From NCBI RefSeq assembly GCF_016592435.1, contig NZ_AP014545.1:1558693-1622692 (forward strand): a DNA stretch of 64,000 bases, given 5' to 3'. A model generated the notes under the pieces. That model did not search any database. It saw nothing but the letters and a program-made list of their open reading frames with translations, and was not told the origin of the DNA. The stretch is from Amphritea japonica ATCC BAA-1530 (GTDB lineage: Bacteria; Pseudomonadota; Gammaproteobacteria; Pseudomonadales; Balneatricaceae). Both the position numbers and the translations under genes were made by a program. Shown here one piece after another: positions 18,564-28,068 of this stretch. Every line of letters starts with the position of its first letter. Within the stretch, counting starts at the first letter, position 1.

Positions 18564-20768
18564 ATGAAATTCTTTGCTACCTGCCCTAAAGGGCTAGAGC
18601 CTGTTCTATTTGATGAGCTACAGGCCCTGAATGTTGAAACGCCAAAGCAAACGTTGGCCGGTGTTTATTTCTCCGGTGGGCTTGAGGCGGCGTATCGAGC
18701 TTGTTTATGGTCGCGGGTGGCGAACCGGATTTTGTTGGAGCTAAAGCGTTGCCCGGCAGAAACGGCTGATGAGCTCTATCGTGGCGTGAGAGAGGTTAGC
18801 TGGCTGGAGCATATGCGTCCGGAAGGAACTCTGCTGATCGACTTTACAGGCCAGTCTGAGGGAATCAATCATAGCCGGTTTGGTGCGCAGAAGGTTAAAG
18901 ATGCGATTGTCGATCAGATTCGGGATGAAACTGGTCGTCGTCCATCGGTAGAGCGTCAGAAGCCGGACCTGCGGGTCAATGTTCACCTGCAGCGAGGCGA
19001 AGCAACGATCGCTATCGATATGTCAGGTGATAGCCTGCACCGTCGTGGATACCGGTTAGAGGCGGGTAAGGCGCCGATGAAAGAAAATCTGGCTGCAGCG
19101 CTGTTATATCGTTGCGGCTGGCCGGCTAAAGCCGCTGAAGGTCAGGCATTGCTTGACCCTATGTGTGGCTCTGGCACGTTGTTGGTCGAGGGGGCGTTAA
19201 TGGCTGCGGATATCGCGCCAGGTTTGCTTCGCCGGGATTATGGCTTTACCTACTGGACGCAACACAATAATACGATCTGGCAGACGTTATTAGACGAGGC
19301 CAAAGAGCGTAGAGAGACCGGCCTAAAGCAGGCTAAAAGTCGTTTTGAAGGCTTCGATGCGGATATTAAAGTATTAAATCACGCCCGTGAGAATGCCCGA
19401 CGTGCCGGAATTGAATCGCTTATACATCTTGAGCGCCGGGATCTTTCCAGGCTGTCTCGTCCCACCTCAGATGAGCAGGGGCTGGTCATTACCAACCCGC
19501 CTTATGGTGAGCGTCTGGGAGATGAACCGACACTGTTCTTTCTCTATCAGCACCTTGGAGAACGGTTAAAAGCAGACTTTGCAGGCTGGCAGGCAGCGGT
19601 GTTTACCGGAAACCCTGAGCTGTGCCGGATGATGAAGTTAGCGTCTGATAAGACCTATAAACTGTATAACGGAGCCATACCGAGTCAACTGCAGATCTTT
19701 AACATAAGAGCGCGTAAGGCCTCGGAATTATTAGTTGAGACTCCGTCTGAGTCAGTGCAGCCTGCCGTTGAAGCCACAGACGAAGTTGACGCTGCGCCAG
19801 TTGAGTTAAGTGATGGTGCCCAGATGCTGGCTAACCGTCTTAAGAAAAACCTGAAACAGCTGGGTAAGTGGGCAAAGCGTGAGAATATAAGTTGTTACCG
19901 CTTATACGATGCTGACCTGCCGGAGTACTCGGCGGCAATCGATCTTTATAACGACTGGGTTCATGTGCAGGAATATCAGGCACCAAAGAGTATCGATGTG
20001 GTAAAAGCGTTTGCCCGTTTGCAGGAGATCGTTGCAGTGCTGCCTTCTGTGTTGGGTATTCCTGCAGAAAAAATTGTATTGAAGCAGCGTAAGCGGCAAC
20101 AAGGCACCAATCAATATGAGAAACGAGATCAGACAGAGCACTATTTCGATGTGAATGAAGGCGGTTGCCGGATTCTGGTGAATTTGGAAGATTATCTCGA
20201 TACAGGCTTATTTCTCGATCACCGGCCTGTTCGTTTGCAGGTACAGCAGCAGGCTAAGGGGAAAGACTTTCTTAATCTGTTCAGTTATACATCAACAGTA
20301 TCGCTTCATGCCGCCAAAGGCGGTGCCCGTTCAACGACCAGTGTCGATATGTCAGCGACCTATCTGAACTGGGCGCGTAAAAACTTTGCCCTGAATGGCT
20401 TCTCTGAGACGCAGCATCAGTTTATTCAGGAAGATTGTATTAAATGGCTGAAAGGGCAAAAAGGACAAAGTTACGATCTAATCTTTATGGATCCGCCGAC
20501 CTTTTCAAATTCTAAACGTATGCATGATGTTCTGGATATTCAGCGGGACCATGTTGATTTAATTAAGTTGGCAATGGGGCTGTTACGTCCAGAGGGGAAA
20601 TTGATTTTCTCTAATAACTACCGACGCTTCAAAATTGATCCGCAGTTGTCCGAAGTCTTTAAGGTAGTGGATATTACCCGTAAGACAATCGATCTTGATT
20701 TTAAGCGTCATGCCAGGATTCATCAGTGCTTTGAAATTTCTGCGTTAATGCAGAGTGCGGAAGAATAA
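18564..20768 (+). CDS. rlmKL: 23S rRNA methyltransferase RlmKL (bifunctional)
   Basis: This 734-residue fusion methylates 23S rRNA at G2445 (N2, N-terminal RlmL part) and G2069 (N7, C-terminal RlmK part), judged from the E. coli enzyme. A THUMP domain occupies about residues 45-155. The first SAM-dependent domain has DPMCGSGTLLVEGAL and the catalytic TNPPYGERLG. The second has FLNLFSYTSTVSLHAAKGG and DLIFMDPPTFSNS. The frame extends six codons further to a TTG; the ATG at 18564 starts at MKFFATCPKGLEPVL, which aligns with the family start. A GAGG lies rather far upstream (13 nt). A strong terminator follows. Confidence 0.95.
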   Translation: MKFFATCPKGLEPVLFDELQALNVETPKQTLAGVYFSGGLEAAYRACLWSRVANRILLELKRCPAETADELYRGVREVSWLEHMRPEGTLLIDFTGQSEGINHSRFGAQKVKDAIVDQIRDETGRRPSVERQKPDLRVNVHLQRGEATIAIDMSGDSLHRRGYRLEAGKAPMKENLAAALLYRCGWPAKAAEGQALLDPMCGSGTLLVEGALMAADIAPGLLRRDYGFTYWTQHNNTIWQTLLDEAKERRETGLKQAKSRFEGFDADIKVLNHARENARRAGIESLIHLERRDLSRLSRPTSDEQGLVITNPPYGERLGDEPTLFFLYQHLGERLKADFAGWQAAVFTGNPELCRMMKLASDKTYKLYNGAIPSQLQIFNIRARKASELLVETPSESVQPAVEATDEVDAAPVELSDGAQMLANRLKKNLKQLGKWAKRENISCYRLYDADLPEYSAAIDLYNDWVHVQEYQAPKSIDVVKAFARLQEIVAVLPSVLGIPAEKIVLKQRKRQQGTNQYEKRDQTEHYFDVNEGGCRILVNLEDYLDTGLFLDHRPVRLQVQQQAKGKDFLNLFSYTSTVSLHAAKGGARSTTSVDMSATYLNWARKNFALNGFSETQHQFIQEDCIKWLKGQKGQSYDLIFMDPPTFSNSKRMHDVLDIQRDHVDLIKLAMGLLRPEGKLIFSNNYRRFKIDPQLSEVFKVVDITRKTIDLDFKRHARIHQCFEISALMQSAEE

Positions 20769-20832
20769 TGACGCCTGTCAATCTTCTTTAGGATATTTGG
20801 CTGTTACTTTTCCTGACTGCTTTAGTTTGACT

Positions 20833-20858
20833 AAAACCACCGTAAGGTGGTTTTTTTT
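20833..20858 (+). terminator. Intrinsic terminator of rlmKL
   Basis: AAAACCACC and GGTGGTTTT form a 9-bp stem around a GTAA tetraloop, followed by a run of eight T. Confidence 0.92.
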
Positions 20859-20871
20859 GGTGCGGTAAATG

Positions 20872-20888
20872 TGCATGGGCTTGGTGCG
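20872..20888 (+). promoter_or_regulatory. NtrC-like site upstream of amt
   Basis: TGCATG-N5-GGTGCG resembles the NtrC consensus TGCACC-N5-GGTGCA with three mismatches, and sits just upstream of the sigma-54-like promoter. A second, similar element (TGCACC-N5-TGTGCC, 21024-21040) lies downstream of that promoter. The assignment is by pattern only. Confidence 0.35.
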
Positions 20889-20896
20889 AGATCTTA

Positions 20897-20914
20897 TTGG
20901 CATAAAACCTGCTA
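20897..20914 (+). promoter_or_regulatory. Sigma-54-like (-24/-12) promoter of amt
   Basis: TTGGCATAAAACCTGCTA has the invariant GG and GC dinucleotides exactly 10 nt apart, and agrees with TGGCAC-N5-TTGCW at all but two positions. It would give a leader of about 175 nt before the ammonium transporter. Sigma-54/NtrC control is common for amt genes in proteobacteria. Confidence 0.5.
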
Positions 20915-21101
20915 AACAATAATGCACATTTAAAGAGCAATCAGGACTTACTTCTCTCCGCAGCTTAATAGCCGGTGATAAGACAAGGCTGAGATATATC
21001 TGATTGTGATGACGAATAAAAATTGCACCATAAGTGTGCCTTTAAGCCTTTTATTATGTTTATCGGTATCAAAAGAGTGCATGAATAATTAGGAGATCGC
21101 C

Positions 21102-22310
21102 GTGGAAAGCGTCAATAGCGCCGTTGAGACACTGGTTCAGAGTTCAAATACACTGTTTATTCTGATGGGTGCCATTATGGTATTCGCAATGCATGCCGGT
21201 TTTGCCTTTCTTGAGGTGGGTACGGTACGTCAGAAAAACCAGGTTAACGCTCTGGTTAAGATTATGACGGATTTCGGCTTCTCAGCGGTGGCTTACTTCT
21301 TTATCGGTTACTGGGTTGCCTACGATGTAACTTTCTTTCAGGATGCAGAAACGCTGGCGCAGGGTAATGGGTATGAGCTGGTTAAGTTTTTCTTTCTGAT
21401 GACATTCGCAGCGGCCATTCCAGCAATTGTATCGGGTGGTATTGCCGAGCGGGCTCAGTTCTGGCCGTTTTTATTGGCATCTGCGCTCATCGTGGCGTTC
21501 GTGTATCCCTTTTTTGAAGGTATTATCTGGAATGGTAACTATGGTGTTCAGGATTGGCTGGAGGCATCTTTTGGTGCGCAGTTCCATGATTTTGCCGGCT
21601 CGGTAGTGGTGCATGGAGTCGGTGGCTGGTTAGGACTGGTTGCTGTGATTATGTTGGGTATCCGAAAAGGGCGCTACAGAAATGGCAGGCTGGTGGCTTT
21701 TCCGCCTTCGAATATCCCATTTCTGGCGTTAGGCGCATGGATTCTTTGCATCGGTTGGTTTGGTTTTAACGTCATGTCTGCACAGACTCTGGATGGGATT
21801 TCAGGTCTGGTGGCCGTTAATAGCCTGATGGCGATGGTTGGTGGAATTATTGTTTCTTTGTTGATGGGTAGGAATGACCCAGGCTTTATTCATAACGGCC
21901 CATTAGCGGGGCTGGTAGCGATCTGCGCGGGCTCTGATATTGTGCATCCAATTGGTGCGCTGATGATTGGTGGTGTTGCCGGTGCGTTGTTTGTCTGGAT
22001 GTTTACAGTGGTCCAGAATCGTTGGAAGATTGATGATGTATTGGGTGTGTGGCCATTACATGGTCTGTGCGGGGCATGGGGTGGTATTGCTGCGGGTATC
22101 TTTGGTGCAGGCTCTCTGGGGGGCTTGGGCGGGGTTAGCCTGATGTCTCAGGTTGTTGGTACTCTGATGGGTATTGCTGTAGCCGTGATCGGAGGGGTAA
22201 TCATCTATGGTGCGATTAAAGTGATCATGGGTCTTCGTCTGGATGAGGAAGAGGAGTTTAATGGTGCTGATTTGTCGATTCACAAGATTGAATCAAGCTC
22301 TGAAGACTGA
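21102..22310 (+). CDS. amt: Ammonium transporter, Amt family
   Basis: This 402-residue membrane channel with about 11 helices imports ammonium/ammonia. Family hallmarks are GFAFLEVGTVRQKNQVNAL in the first helices and the twin pore histidines in DFAGSVVVHGVGG and PLHGLCGAWGG. The cytoplasmic C-terminal tail contains GADLSIH, the conserved coupling region. It starts with GTG, 6 nt after AGGAG. There is no signal peptide extension and, unusually, no adjacent glnK gene encoding the PII regulator in either direction. A sigma-54-like promoter lies upstream and a strong terminator downstream, so it is a single-gene unit. Confidence 0.95.
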   Translation: MESVNSAVETLVQSSNTLFILMGAIMVFAMHAGFAFLEVGTVRQKNQVNALVKIMTDFGFSAVAYFFIGYWVAYDVTFFQDAETLAQGNGYELVKFFFLMTFAAAIPAIVSGGIAERAQFWPFLLASALIVAFVYPFFEGIIWNGNYGVQDWLEASFGAQFHDFAGSVVVHGVGGWLGLVAVIMLGIRKGRYRNGRLVAFPPSNIPFLALGAWILCIGWFGFNVMSAQTLDGISGLVAVNSLMAMVGGIIVSLLMGRNDPGFIHNGPLAGLVAICAGSDIVHPIGALMIGGVAGALFVWMFTVVQNRWKIDDVLGVWPLHGLCGAWGGIAAGIFGAGSLGGLGGVSLMSQVVGTLMGIAVAVIGGVIIYGAIKVIMGLRLDEEEEFNGADLSIHKIESSSED

Positions 22311-22325
22311 TTATCTGTTCTTATT

Positions 22326-22354
22326 AAAAAAGCCGGGCTAAGCCCGGCTTTTTT
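22326..22354 (+). terminator. Intrinsic terminator of amt
   Basis: AGCCGGGC and GCCCGGCT form a perfect 8-bp GC-rich stem with a TAA loop, flanked by A and T runs. It can work in both directions and may also serve the 137-residue gene on the other strand. Confidence 0.93.
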
Positions 22355-22390
22355 GTAGCTGGAAATTATCAGCAAGGGTGTGTAGGCGGG

Positions 22391-22804
22391 CTATATATTA
22401 GATACCCTGTGTATAAAAGAATGCCTGTTTTTAATTCTTGCTCTGAGTACTACCAGGCTTGCGAGTAAAAGTAATATTCCGCTAATCAGGGCTAAAGGGC
22501 TGTTCAGTAGTGTGATACAGGCAATGCCGCCTGCCAAGTAGATAAAGGGTTGTTCTTCGTAGAGCCATTGGGGGGTGTAGCCATCAAGTCTGCCGCGGGA
22601 TATTTGTGACAAGAGCAGGCGTTGCTCACGTCTGTCTATGCGCCGGTAGTTAGAGCGTTTAATCCAGATAGCGCTGCCAAATATATACAGGGCCAGGGCC
22701 GTAATAAGGGCAGGGCTACTGCTGTTGGAAAGCAAAAGTAAGATGGCGCAGACGCCAATATAAAAGTAGGGCAGACTCTCGTACAGGGGGGCTGGAAGCT
22801 TCAT
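22391..22804 (-). CDS. Small membrane protein of unknown function
   Basis: I do not recognise this 137-residue protein. It has two hydrophobic hairpins: helices at about residues 12-28 and 32-48, then a charged linker (KRSNYRRIDRREQRLLLSQ, residues 49-67), then helices at about 87-102 and 104-121, ending in a basic tail. The charge pattern suggests both ends and the linker are cytoplasmic. The ATG has AGAGG 9 nt upstream. It lies between two terminators (22326 and 23003), so it is its own transcription unit, convergent with amt. Confidence 0.7.
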   Translation of the reverse strand: MKLPAPLYESLPYFYIGVCAILLLLSNSSSPALITALALYIFGSAIWIKRSNYRRIDRREQRLLLSQISRGRLDGYTPQWLYEEQPFIYLAGGIACITLLNSPLALISGILLLLASLVVLRARIKNRHSFIHRVSNI

Positions 22805-22929
22805 GCTAGTGCGCCTCTTGTCATGTTTGATTTAATCCCCACCCGTTTATTAGATTAGCTGTAGCAGGGAAAAATGGGATATTTTACACATGAAAAGTAT
22901 TCATACTTGAATTTATATGCGCGTAAAAG

Positions 22930-22966
22930 TGGGGGGTGGGGTGTTTAATAGGGAGGGGTGGTGAGG
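22930..22966 (+). other. G-rich block upstream of the small membrane protein gene
   Basis: Runs of six, four, three and four G occur within 37 bp on the plus strand, in a region otherwise AT-rich. The spacing would permit a G-quadruplex with one long (9-nt) loop. It sits between the gltA terminator and the 5' end of the minus-strand gene at 22391-22804. Confidence 0.5.
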
Positions 22967-23002
22967 CTGATTTGTTCTTTGCTGGTAAATTAGTTCAGGT
23001 AA

Positions 23003-23032
23003 AAAAAAGGCCGCTATAAGCGGCCTTTTTTT
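23003..23032 (-). terminator. Intrinsic terminator of gltA
   Basis: AAAAGGCCGCT and AGCGGCCTTTT form an 11-bp stem with an ATA loop; A/T runs lie on both sides. It is 10 bp beyond the gltA stop. Confidence 0.93.
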
Positions 23033-23041
23033 GAATTGTAA

Positions 23042-24322
23042 TTACTTAGTAGGGTAATCACGCTGGGTAGGTCCAGTGTACAACTGACGTGGACGACCAA
23101 TTTTGTTCGGGCTGCTGTGGAACTCACTCCAATGCGAGATCCAGCCAATAGTCCGGGACAGTGCAAAGATAACGGTAAACATATTGGTTGGGATACCGAT
23201 TGCCTTCAGGATGATGCCGGAATAGAAGTCTACGTTTGGATACAGCTTACGCTCGACGAAATACTCGTCTTCCAGGGCGATCTGCTCAAGACGTTTGGCG
23301 ATTTTAAGCAGTGGATCATTTTCGATCCCCAGCTCTGCCAGTACTTCGTCACAGGTTTGTTTCATAACCTTAGCCCGTGGGTCAAAGTTACGGTAAACCC
23401 GGTGACCAAAGCCCATCAGGCGGAAAGAGTCATCAGGGTCTTTTGCACGGACGATGAACTCTTCGATATTAGCTTCATCGCCAATCTCGTTAAGCATAGT
23501 CAGTACGGCTTCGTTTGCGCCACCGTGAGCAGGGCCCCAAAGAGCAGCAATGCCAGAAGCGATACAAGCGAATGGGTTGGCACCAGATGAGCCGGCGAGA
23601 CGTACTGTAGAGGTCGATGCATTCTGCTCGTGGTCTGCGTGCAGCAGGAAGATCTTATCCATGGCTTTAGCCAGTACTGGATTAGTTACATAATCTTCGC
23701 ACGGATTGCCGTACATCATCTGCAGGAAGTTATCGGCATAGTCCAGATCGTTACGCGGGTACTGGAATGGCTGACCAATGCTGTATTTGTAGCACATGGC
23801 TGCGATAGTCGGCATCTTAGCGATCAGACGGTATGCACATACTTCCCGGTGGTGAGCATCATCGATGTCCAGAGAGTCGTGATAGAACGCAGATAGCGCG
23901 CCTACAACACCGACCATGATAGACATTGGGTGAGCATCACGACGGAAGCCATTAAAGAAGTGGTTCATTTGCTCGTGAACCATGGTGTGCTTCTTAACGG
24001 TATTGACGAAGGTTTGCTTCTGTTCAGCTGTAGGTAGTTCACCATTCAACAACAGGTAGCAAGTTTCGAGATAGTCCGAATTTTCTGCAAGCTGCTCAAT
24101 CGGGTAGCCGCCGTGCAGTAATACACCTTTGCCGCCATCTATATAAGTGATGGAGGAATCGCAGGCTGCAGTAGAAACAAAACCTGGATCGTAAGTGAAC
24201 AGACCTTTTCCGGTCAGCGCTCTAACATCAACAACATCGGGGCCCATTGTGCCGGAGTAGACGGGTAGCTCAAAAACCTCATCAATACCGTCGATTGTTA
24301 AGCGTGCTTTCTTGTCAGCCAT
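23042..24322 (-). CDS. gltA: Citrate synthase, type I (hexameric, NADH-regulated class)
   Basis: This 426-residue enzyme condenses oxaloacetate and acetyl-CoA to citrate, the entry step of the TCA cycle. Active-site elements are all present: [19 protein letters not shown] and [13 protein letters not shown] carry the catalytic and substrate histidines, and [15 protein letters not shown] leads to the catalytic aspartate region. The N-terminal beta-rich extension (about 60 residues) is that of the Gram-negative allosteric type. The ATG has GGAG 8 nt upstream. The gene diverges from the sdh-suc block across a 490-bp control region. Confidence 0.97.
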   Translation of the reverse strand: MADKKARLTIDGIDEVFELPVYSGTMGPDVVDVRALTGKGLFTYDPGFVSTAACDSSITYIDGGKGVLLHGGYPIEQLAENSDYLETCYLLLNGELPTAEQKQTFVNTVKKHTMVHEQMNHFFNGFRRDAHPMSIMVGVVGALSAFYHDSLDIDDAHHREVCAYRLIAKMPTIAAMCYKYSIGQPFQYPRNDLDYADNFLQMMYGNPCEDYVTNPVLAKAMDKIFLLHADHEQNASTSTVRLAGSSGANPFACIASGIAALWGPAHGGANEAVLTMLNEIGDEANIEEFIVRAKDPDDSFRLMGFGHRVYRNFDPRAKVMKQTCDEVLAELGIENDPLLKIAKRLEQIALEDEYFVERKLYPNVDFYSGIILKAIGIPTNMFTVIFALSRTIGWISHWSEFHSSPNKIGRPRQLYTGPTQRDYPTK

Positions 24323-24364
24323 TATAGGCTCCTATCATTTCTGTTTATCTGAATGACTTTATAA

Positions 24365-24393
24365 ATTATAGCGGGTCATCTCTTGTTACTGCA
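24365..24393 (-). promoter_or_regulatory. Probable gltA promoter
   Basis: On the minus strand a perfect TATAAT lies at 24365-24370, about 43 bp upstream of the gltA start. The hexamer 17 nt further up (TGCAGT) is a poor -35, so an activator may be needed. Confidence 0.4.
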
Positions 24394-24653
24394 GGGTTTT
24401 CACCAATATATGCAGCACTCGCAGCCCTTAATTTCTAGTCACAATCTAAGAGTCTAAGCTCGCAATAGGACCCAGACACTATAGAGAGTTAGGATTATTT
24501 GTCAATTCAATCGAAGCTGCTTATACCGCAATGCAACAATTCTATTATTAGATTTATCAGGAAAGCCAAAATAGCTGAATAATCATTTAGTTGTAAGTTG
24601 GGTTTTGTTTAATAAAAGCACTAGACAATAGGCTTATAAAGGGTGTTGATTAA

Positions 24654-24681
24654 TTGTATTGCGACAATTTGCTGGTATACT
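24654..24681 (+). promoter_or_regulatory. Probable promoter of the sdh operon
   Basis: TTGTAT (24654-24659) and TATACT (24676-24681) with a 16-nt spacer lie about 135 bp before sdhC, implying a long leader. Other start sites further upstream are possible in this AT-rich region. Confidence 0.45.
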
Positions 24682-24813
24682 CTCGTTCCAGCTTACACCC
24701 TCATTCGGGACGGGTGTTGGCGTTGGACCGAGGTGCTTATCTTTGTCTTTGAACACTACCTTTTAAACAACTTAGCTCTGCAACCGGGCTTAACATAAGT
24801 GTGAACAAGAGCC

Positions 24814-25191
24814 GTGAACAAGAAAAGACCCGTAAATTTAGATCTACGAACTATCAAACAGCCGATTTCGGCTATCACTTCCATTCTGCATCGTGTAACA
24901 GGACTGGCGTTATTCTTTGGCGCTTTCTTTATGCTATATGCACTTGGGATGTCTCTAGAGTCTGAGCAGGGCTTCGATGCTGCTTCTCAGATGCTGACGG
25001 AGAGCTTCTTTGCGAAGTTGATTGCCTGGGGATTGGTTTCAGCGTTGCTGTATCACTTCTTTGCCGGTATCAAACATCTGGTGATGGATTTTGGTCATTG
25101 TGAAGAGTTGGAATGTGCGCAGTTGGCAGCCAAGGTAACCCTGGGCGTCTCTGCTGTTTCTATTCTGCTGGCAGGAGTATGGATATGGTAA
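24814..25191 (+). CDS. sdhC: Succinate dehydrogenase cytochrome b556 subunit
   Basis: This 125-residue membrane anchor of respiratory complex II has three helices. RPVNLDLRTIKQPISAITS precedes the first helix, SILHRVTG holds the quinone-site Ser and Arg, and the helix starting YHFFAGIKHLVMD carries the heme-ligand histidine region. The start is a GTG; an in-frame TGA at 24802 rules out a longer form, and the ribosome-binding site is weak. The stop overlaps the sdhD start, so the four sdh genes form one operon. Confidence 0.95.
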   Translation: MNKKRPVNLDLRTIKQPISAITSILHRVTGLALFFGAFFMLYALGMSLESEQGFDAASQMLTESFFAKLIAWGLVSALLYHFFAGIKHLVMDFGHCEELECAQLAAKVTLGVSAVSILLAGVWIW

Positions 25192-25532
25192 CTTCAATTA
25201 CAAGTTTTGGCCGAAGTGGTCTGTACGACTGGATGATCCAGCGTGTTTCCGCTGTTGTGCTGCTTGCTTATACCGTCTTTATGATTGGTTATATGCTGTT
25301 TGGTTCAGAACTGGACTATCAGCAATGGAAAGAACTGTTCGAATGCACTGCGATGCGTATCTTTACGCTGCTGGCTTTGCTGTCTATGGCGGCACACGCC
25401 TGGATCGGCATGTGGTCTATCTCTACTGACTATATTAAGCCAACCGGTATTCGCTTCTTGTTCCAATCAGCTTGTGGTCTCCTGACGTTTATTTACGTCG
25501 TTTGGGGCATTCAGATTCTGTGGGGAGTGTAA
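25185..25532 (+). CDS. sdhD: Succinate dehydrogenase membrane anchor subunit
   Basis: This second anchor subunit has 115 residues, the same length as E. coli SdhD. It starts [20 protein letters not shown], followed by three helices; [18 protein letters not shown] contains the heme histidine and the conserved Tyr-Asp turn. Several upstream in-frame starts exist, but the ATG at 25185 lies 7 nt after GGAG and matches the family N-terminus. It overlaps the sdhC stop by 7 bp and ends one base before the sdhA start. Confidence 0.95.
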   Translation: MVTSITSFGRSGLYDWMIQRVSAVVLLAYTVFMIGYMLFGSELDYQQWKELFECTAMRIFTLLALLSMAAHAWIGMWSISTDYIKPTGIRFLFQSACGLLTFIYVVWGIQILWGV

Positions 25533-25533
25533 G

Positions 25534-27309
25534 ATGAGCAGCAAGCTACGTACGCTGACTTTTGACGGTATTGTTATTGGTGGTGGCGGCGCAGGAATGC
25601 GTGCGGCACTGCAATTGGCCCAGGGTGGTCTGAATACCGCGTGTATTACTAAAGTATTTCCAACCCGTTCGCACACTGTGTCAGCGCAAGGTGGTATCAC
25701 CTGTGCGATAGCGAGTGCGGATCCAAATGATGACTGGCGTTGGCACATGTACGATACCGTTAAGGGTTCCGATTATATCGGTGACCAGGACGCTATCGAG
25801 TACATGTGTACAGTAGGCCCTCAGGCGGTATACGAGCTAGACCATATGGGTATGCCGTTTTCCCGTACTGAAGAAGGACGTATTTATCAGCGTCCATTTG
25901 GCGGTCAGTCAAAGAACTTCGGTGAAGGTGGTCAGGCTGCGCGTACTTGTGCTGCAGCTGACCGTACCGGTCACGCTCTATTACATACTTTGTACCAGGC
26001 GAATATGAAAGCCGGTACTACGTTCATGAATGAATGGTATGCCGTTGACCTGGTAAAGAATGATGATGGCGCTGTTGTTGGTGTTATCGCAATCTGCATC
26101 GAAACTGGCGAGACTGTTTACGTTAAGGCTAAGGCAACAGTTCTAGCGACCGGCGGTGCGGGTCGCATATTCCAGTCGACTACTAACGCTCTGATCAATA
26201 CCGGTGACGGTATGGGTATGTCTCTGCGTGCAGGTGTTCCTGCTCAGGATATGGAGATGTGGCAGTTCCACCCAACCGGTATAGCGGGTGCGGGTGTGCT
26301 TGTTACTGAAGGTTGTCGTGGTGAAGGCGGTTATCTGGTCAATAAGGATGGCGAGCGTTTCATGGAGCGTTATGCGCCAAACGCGAAAGACCTTGCTGGT
26401 CGTGACGTTGTAGCCCGCTCTATGGTGCTGGAGATTCTGGCTGGCCGTGGTTGTGGTGAAGATGGCGATCATGTATTCCTGAAGCTTGATCATCTGGGCG
26501 AAGAAGTATTGCAGTCCCGTCTGCCGGGTATCTGTGAACTATCCAAAACCTTTGCGCATGCTGATCCGGTTAAAGAGCCTGTTCCAGTTGTTCCGACTTG
26601 TCACTATCAGATGGGTGGTGTTACTACCAATGTTGGTGGTCAGGCGATTGGCTGTGATGCTGACGGTAACGATCAGATTATAGAAGGTCTGTTTGCTTGC
26701 GGTGAAGTCGCTTGTGTATCTGTACATGGTGCTAACCGTCTGGGTGGTAACTCTCTGCTTGACCTGGTTGTATTTGGTCGTGCGGCCGGTATCCAGATTG
26801 AGAAGCAGATGGCTGAAGGTTACGCAGCGGAAGATGCGACTGAAGCTGATATCGAACGAGCAATGGCGCGTTTGAATCGTCTGAATAACTCCACCGGCGG
26901 TGAGAGTGTTGCTGAGGTTCGTGGAGATCTGCAGAAAACTATGCAATTGTACTTCGGTGTATTCCGCGAAGGCGATAGCATGGAGAAAGGTCTGGATATG
27001 CTGAAAGACCTGCGCAAGCGTGTAGAGAATCTGCATCTTGAAGACAAGTCTTCAGCGTTCAATACTGCTCGAATCGAAGCGTTAGAATTAGAGAACTTGA
27101 TGGAAGTTGCTGAAGCGACTGCTATCGCCGCTCTGATTCGTACGGAAAGTCGCGGTGCTCATGCCCGTAATGACTATACCGAACGTGACGATGAAAACTG
27201 GTTATGCCACTCACTGTTCCACCCGGAAACAAAAGAGATCACTAAGCGTGCGGTCAATTTTGCTCCGAAGACGGTTGAAGCGTTCCCACCAAAAATACGA
27301 ACTTACTAA
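25534..27309 (+). CDS. sdhA: Succinate dehydrogenase flavoprotein subunit
   Basis: This 591-residue catalytic subunit oxidises succinate to fumarate with covalently bound FAD. The Rossmann motif is [11 protein letters not shown] near residue 15. The flavinylation site is the histidine in [11 protein letters not shown] near residue 43. Active-site residues lie in [20 protein letters not shown] and in the arginine-rich [35 protein letters not shown] closes the FAD site. Length and motifs are complete. Codon use is biased to GGT, CGT and CTG, as in highly expressed genes. Confidence 0.98.
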   Translation: MSSKLRTLTFDGIVIGGGGAGMRAALQLAQGGLNTACITKVFPTRSHTVSAQGGITCAIASADPNDDWRWHMYDTVKGSDYIGDQDAIEYMCTVGPQAVYELDHMGMPFSRTEEGRIYQRPFGGQSKNFGEGGQAARTCAAADRTGHALLHTLYQANMKAGTTFMNEWYAVDLVKNDDGAVVGVIAICIETGETVYVKAKATVLATGGAGRIFQSTTNALINTGDGMGMSLRAGVPAQDMEMWQFHPTGIAGAGVLVTEGCRGEGGYLVNKDGERFMERYAPNAKDLAGRDVVARSMVLEILAGRGCGEDGDHVFLKLDHLGEEVLQSRLPGICELSKTFAHADPVKEPVPVVPTCHYQMGGVTTNVGGQAIGCDADGNDQIIEGLFACGEVACVSVHGANRLGGNSLLDLVVFGRAAGIQIEKQMAEGYAAEDATEADIERAMARLNRLNNSTGGESVAEVRGDLQKTMQLYFGVFREGDSMEKGLDMLKDLRKRVENLHLEDKSSAFNTARIEALELENLMEVAEATAIAALIRTESRGAHARNDYTERDDENWLCHSLFHPETKEITKRAVNFAPKTVEAFPPKIRTY

Positions 27310-27321
27310 GGGGTTGTTACG

Positions 27322-28026
27322 ATGCTGGTAAGTGTATATCGCTATAATCCTGAGACTGATGATGCACCTTATATGCAGGATATCCATATTGATATCCCGG
27401 GCGGTAAGGACATCATGGTGCTGGACCTGCTGCAGCTTTTGAAAGATAAAGATCCGACTATGGGCTACCGTCGTTCATGCCGTGAAGGTGTGTGTGGTTC
27501 TGATGGTATGAACATGAACGGTCTGAATGGTCTGGCTTGTGTTACACCGCTTTCTGAAGTGGTTGTAAGTGACAAGTTGGTATTGCGTCCTTTGCCGGGT
27601 CTGCCGGTTATTCGTGACCTGGTTGTTGATATGAGCCAGTTCTACGCGCAATATGAGAAGATCAAGCCGTTCCTGATCAACGATACGCCGGCGCCGGCTA
27701 TTGAGCGTCTGCAATCGCCAGAGGAGCGTGCAGAGCTGGATGGTTTGTACGAGTGTATTCTATGTGCATGCTGTTCTACGGCTTGTCCATCCTTCTGGTG
27801 GAATCCAGACAAGTTCATCGGTCCTTCTGGTTTGCTGCAAGCATACCGGTTCCTGGCAGATACTCGTGATACTGCTCAGGAAGAACGATTGGCTGATCTA
27901 GATGACCCATTCAGCGTATTCCGCTGTCATGGGATCATGAACTGCGTCAACGTTTGCCCTAAGGGTCTTAACCCAACAAAGGCAATCGGTAAAATCCGAA
28001 ACATGTTGCTCTCTCAGGCAACCTGA
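27322..28026 (+). CDS. sdhB: Succinate dehydrogenase iron-sulfur subunit
   Basis: This 234-residue electron-transfer subunit (E. coli 238) carries the three clusters in order: [2Fe-2S] in SCREGVCGSDGMNMNGLNG, [4Fe-4S] in CILCACCSTACP, and [3Fe-4S] in CHGIMNCVNVCPKGLNP. It passes electrons from SdhA to quinone bound at SdhBCD. It starts 12 bp after sdhA and is followed by a strong terminator, so the sucA block that follows may have its own promoter. Confidence 0.98.
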   Translation: MLVSVYRYNPETDDAPYMQDIHIDIPGGKDIMVLDLLQLLKDKDPTMGYRRSCREGVCGSDGMNMNGLNGLACVTPLSEVVVSDKLVLRPLPGLPVIRDLVVDMSQFYAQYEKIKPFLINDTPAPAIERLQSPEERAELDGLYECILCACCSTACPSFWWNPDKFIGPSGLLQAYRFLADTRDTAQEERLADLDDPFSVFRCHGIMNCVNVCPKGLNPTKAIGKIRNMLLSQAT

Positions 28027-28033
28027 TTCGCAC

Positions 28034-28068
28034 AAAAAGCGGCTCCTAATTAGGAGCCGTTTTTTTTT
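28034..28068 (+). terminator. Intrinsic terminator after sdhB
   Basis: CGGCTCCTAATTAGGAGCCG is a 20-bp palindrome (28040-28059) preceded by five A and followed by nine T. Some read-through into sucA is possible, but the structure is a strong terminator. Confidence 0.92.

Larger units (their letters stand above)
24323..24813. other. Divergent control region gltA / sdhC
   Basis: A 491-bp AT-rich region without coding potential carries promoters for both TCA units. The sdhC leader (after about 24688) contains a hairpin ACACCC/GGGTGT (24695-24717) and a direct repeat GTGAACAAGA at 24801 and 24814, the second copy containing the sdhC start codon. Confidence 0.7.

Noticed and set aside
24323-24813. 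A tRNA or small RNA gene in the gltA-sdhC gap
   Set aside because: No cloverleaf, CCA end or terminated hairpin set; only promoter-like elements and a short leader hairpin.
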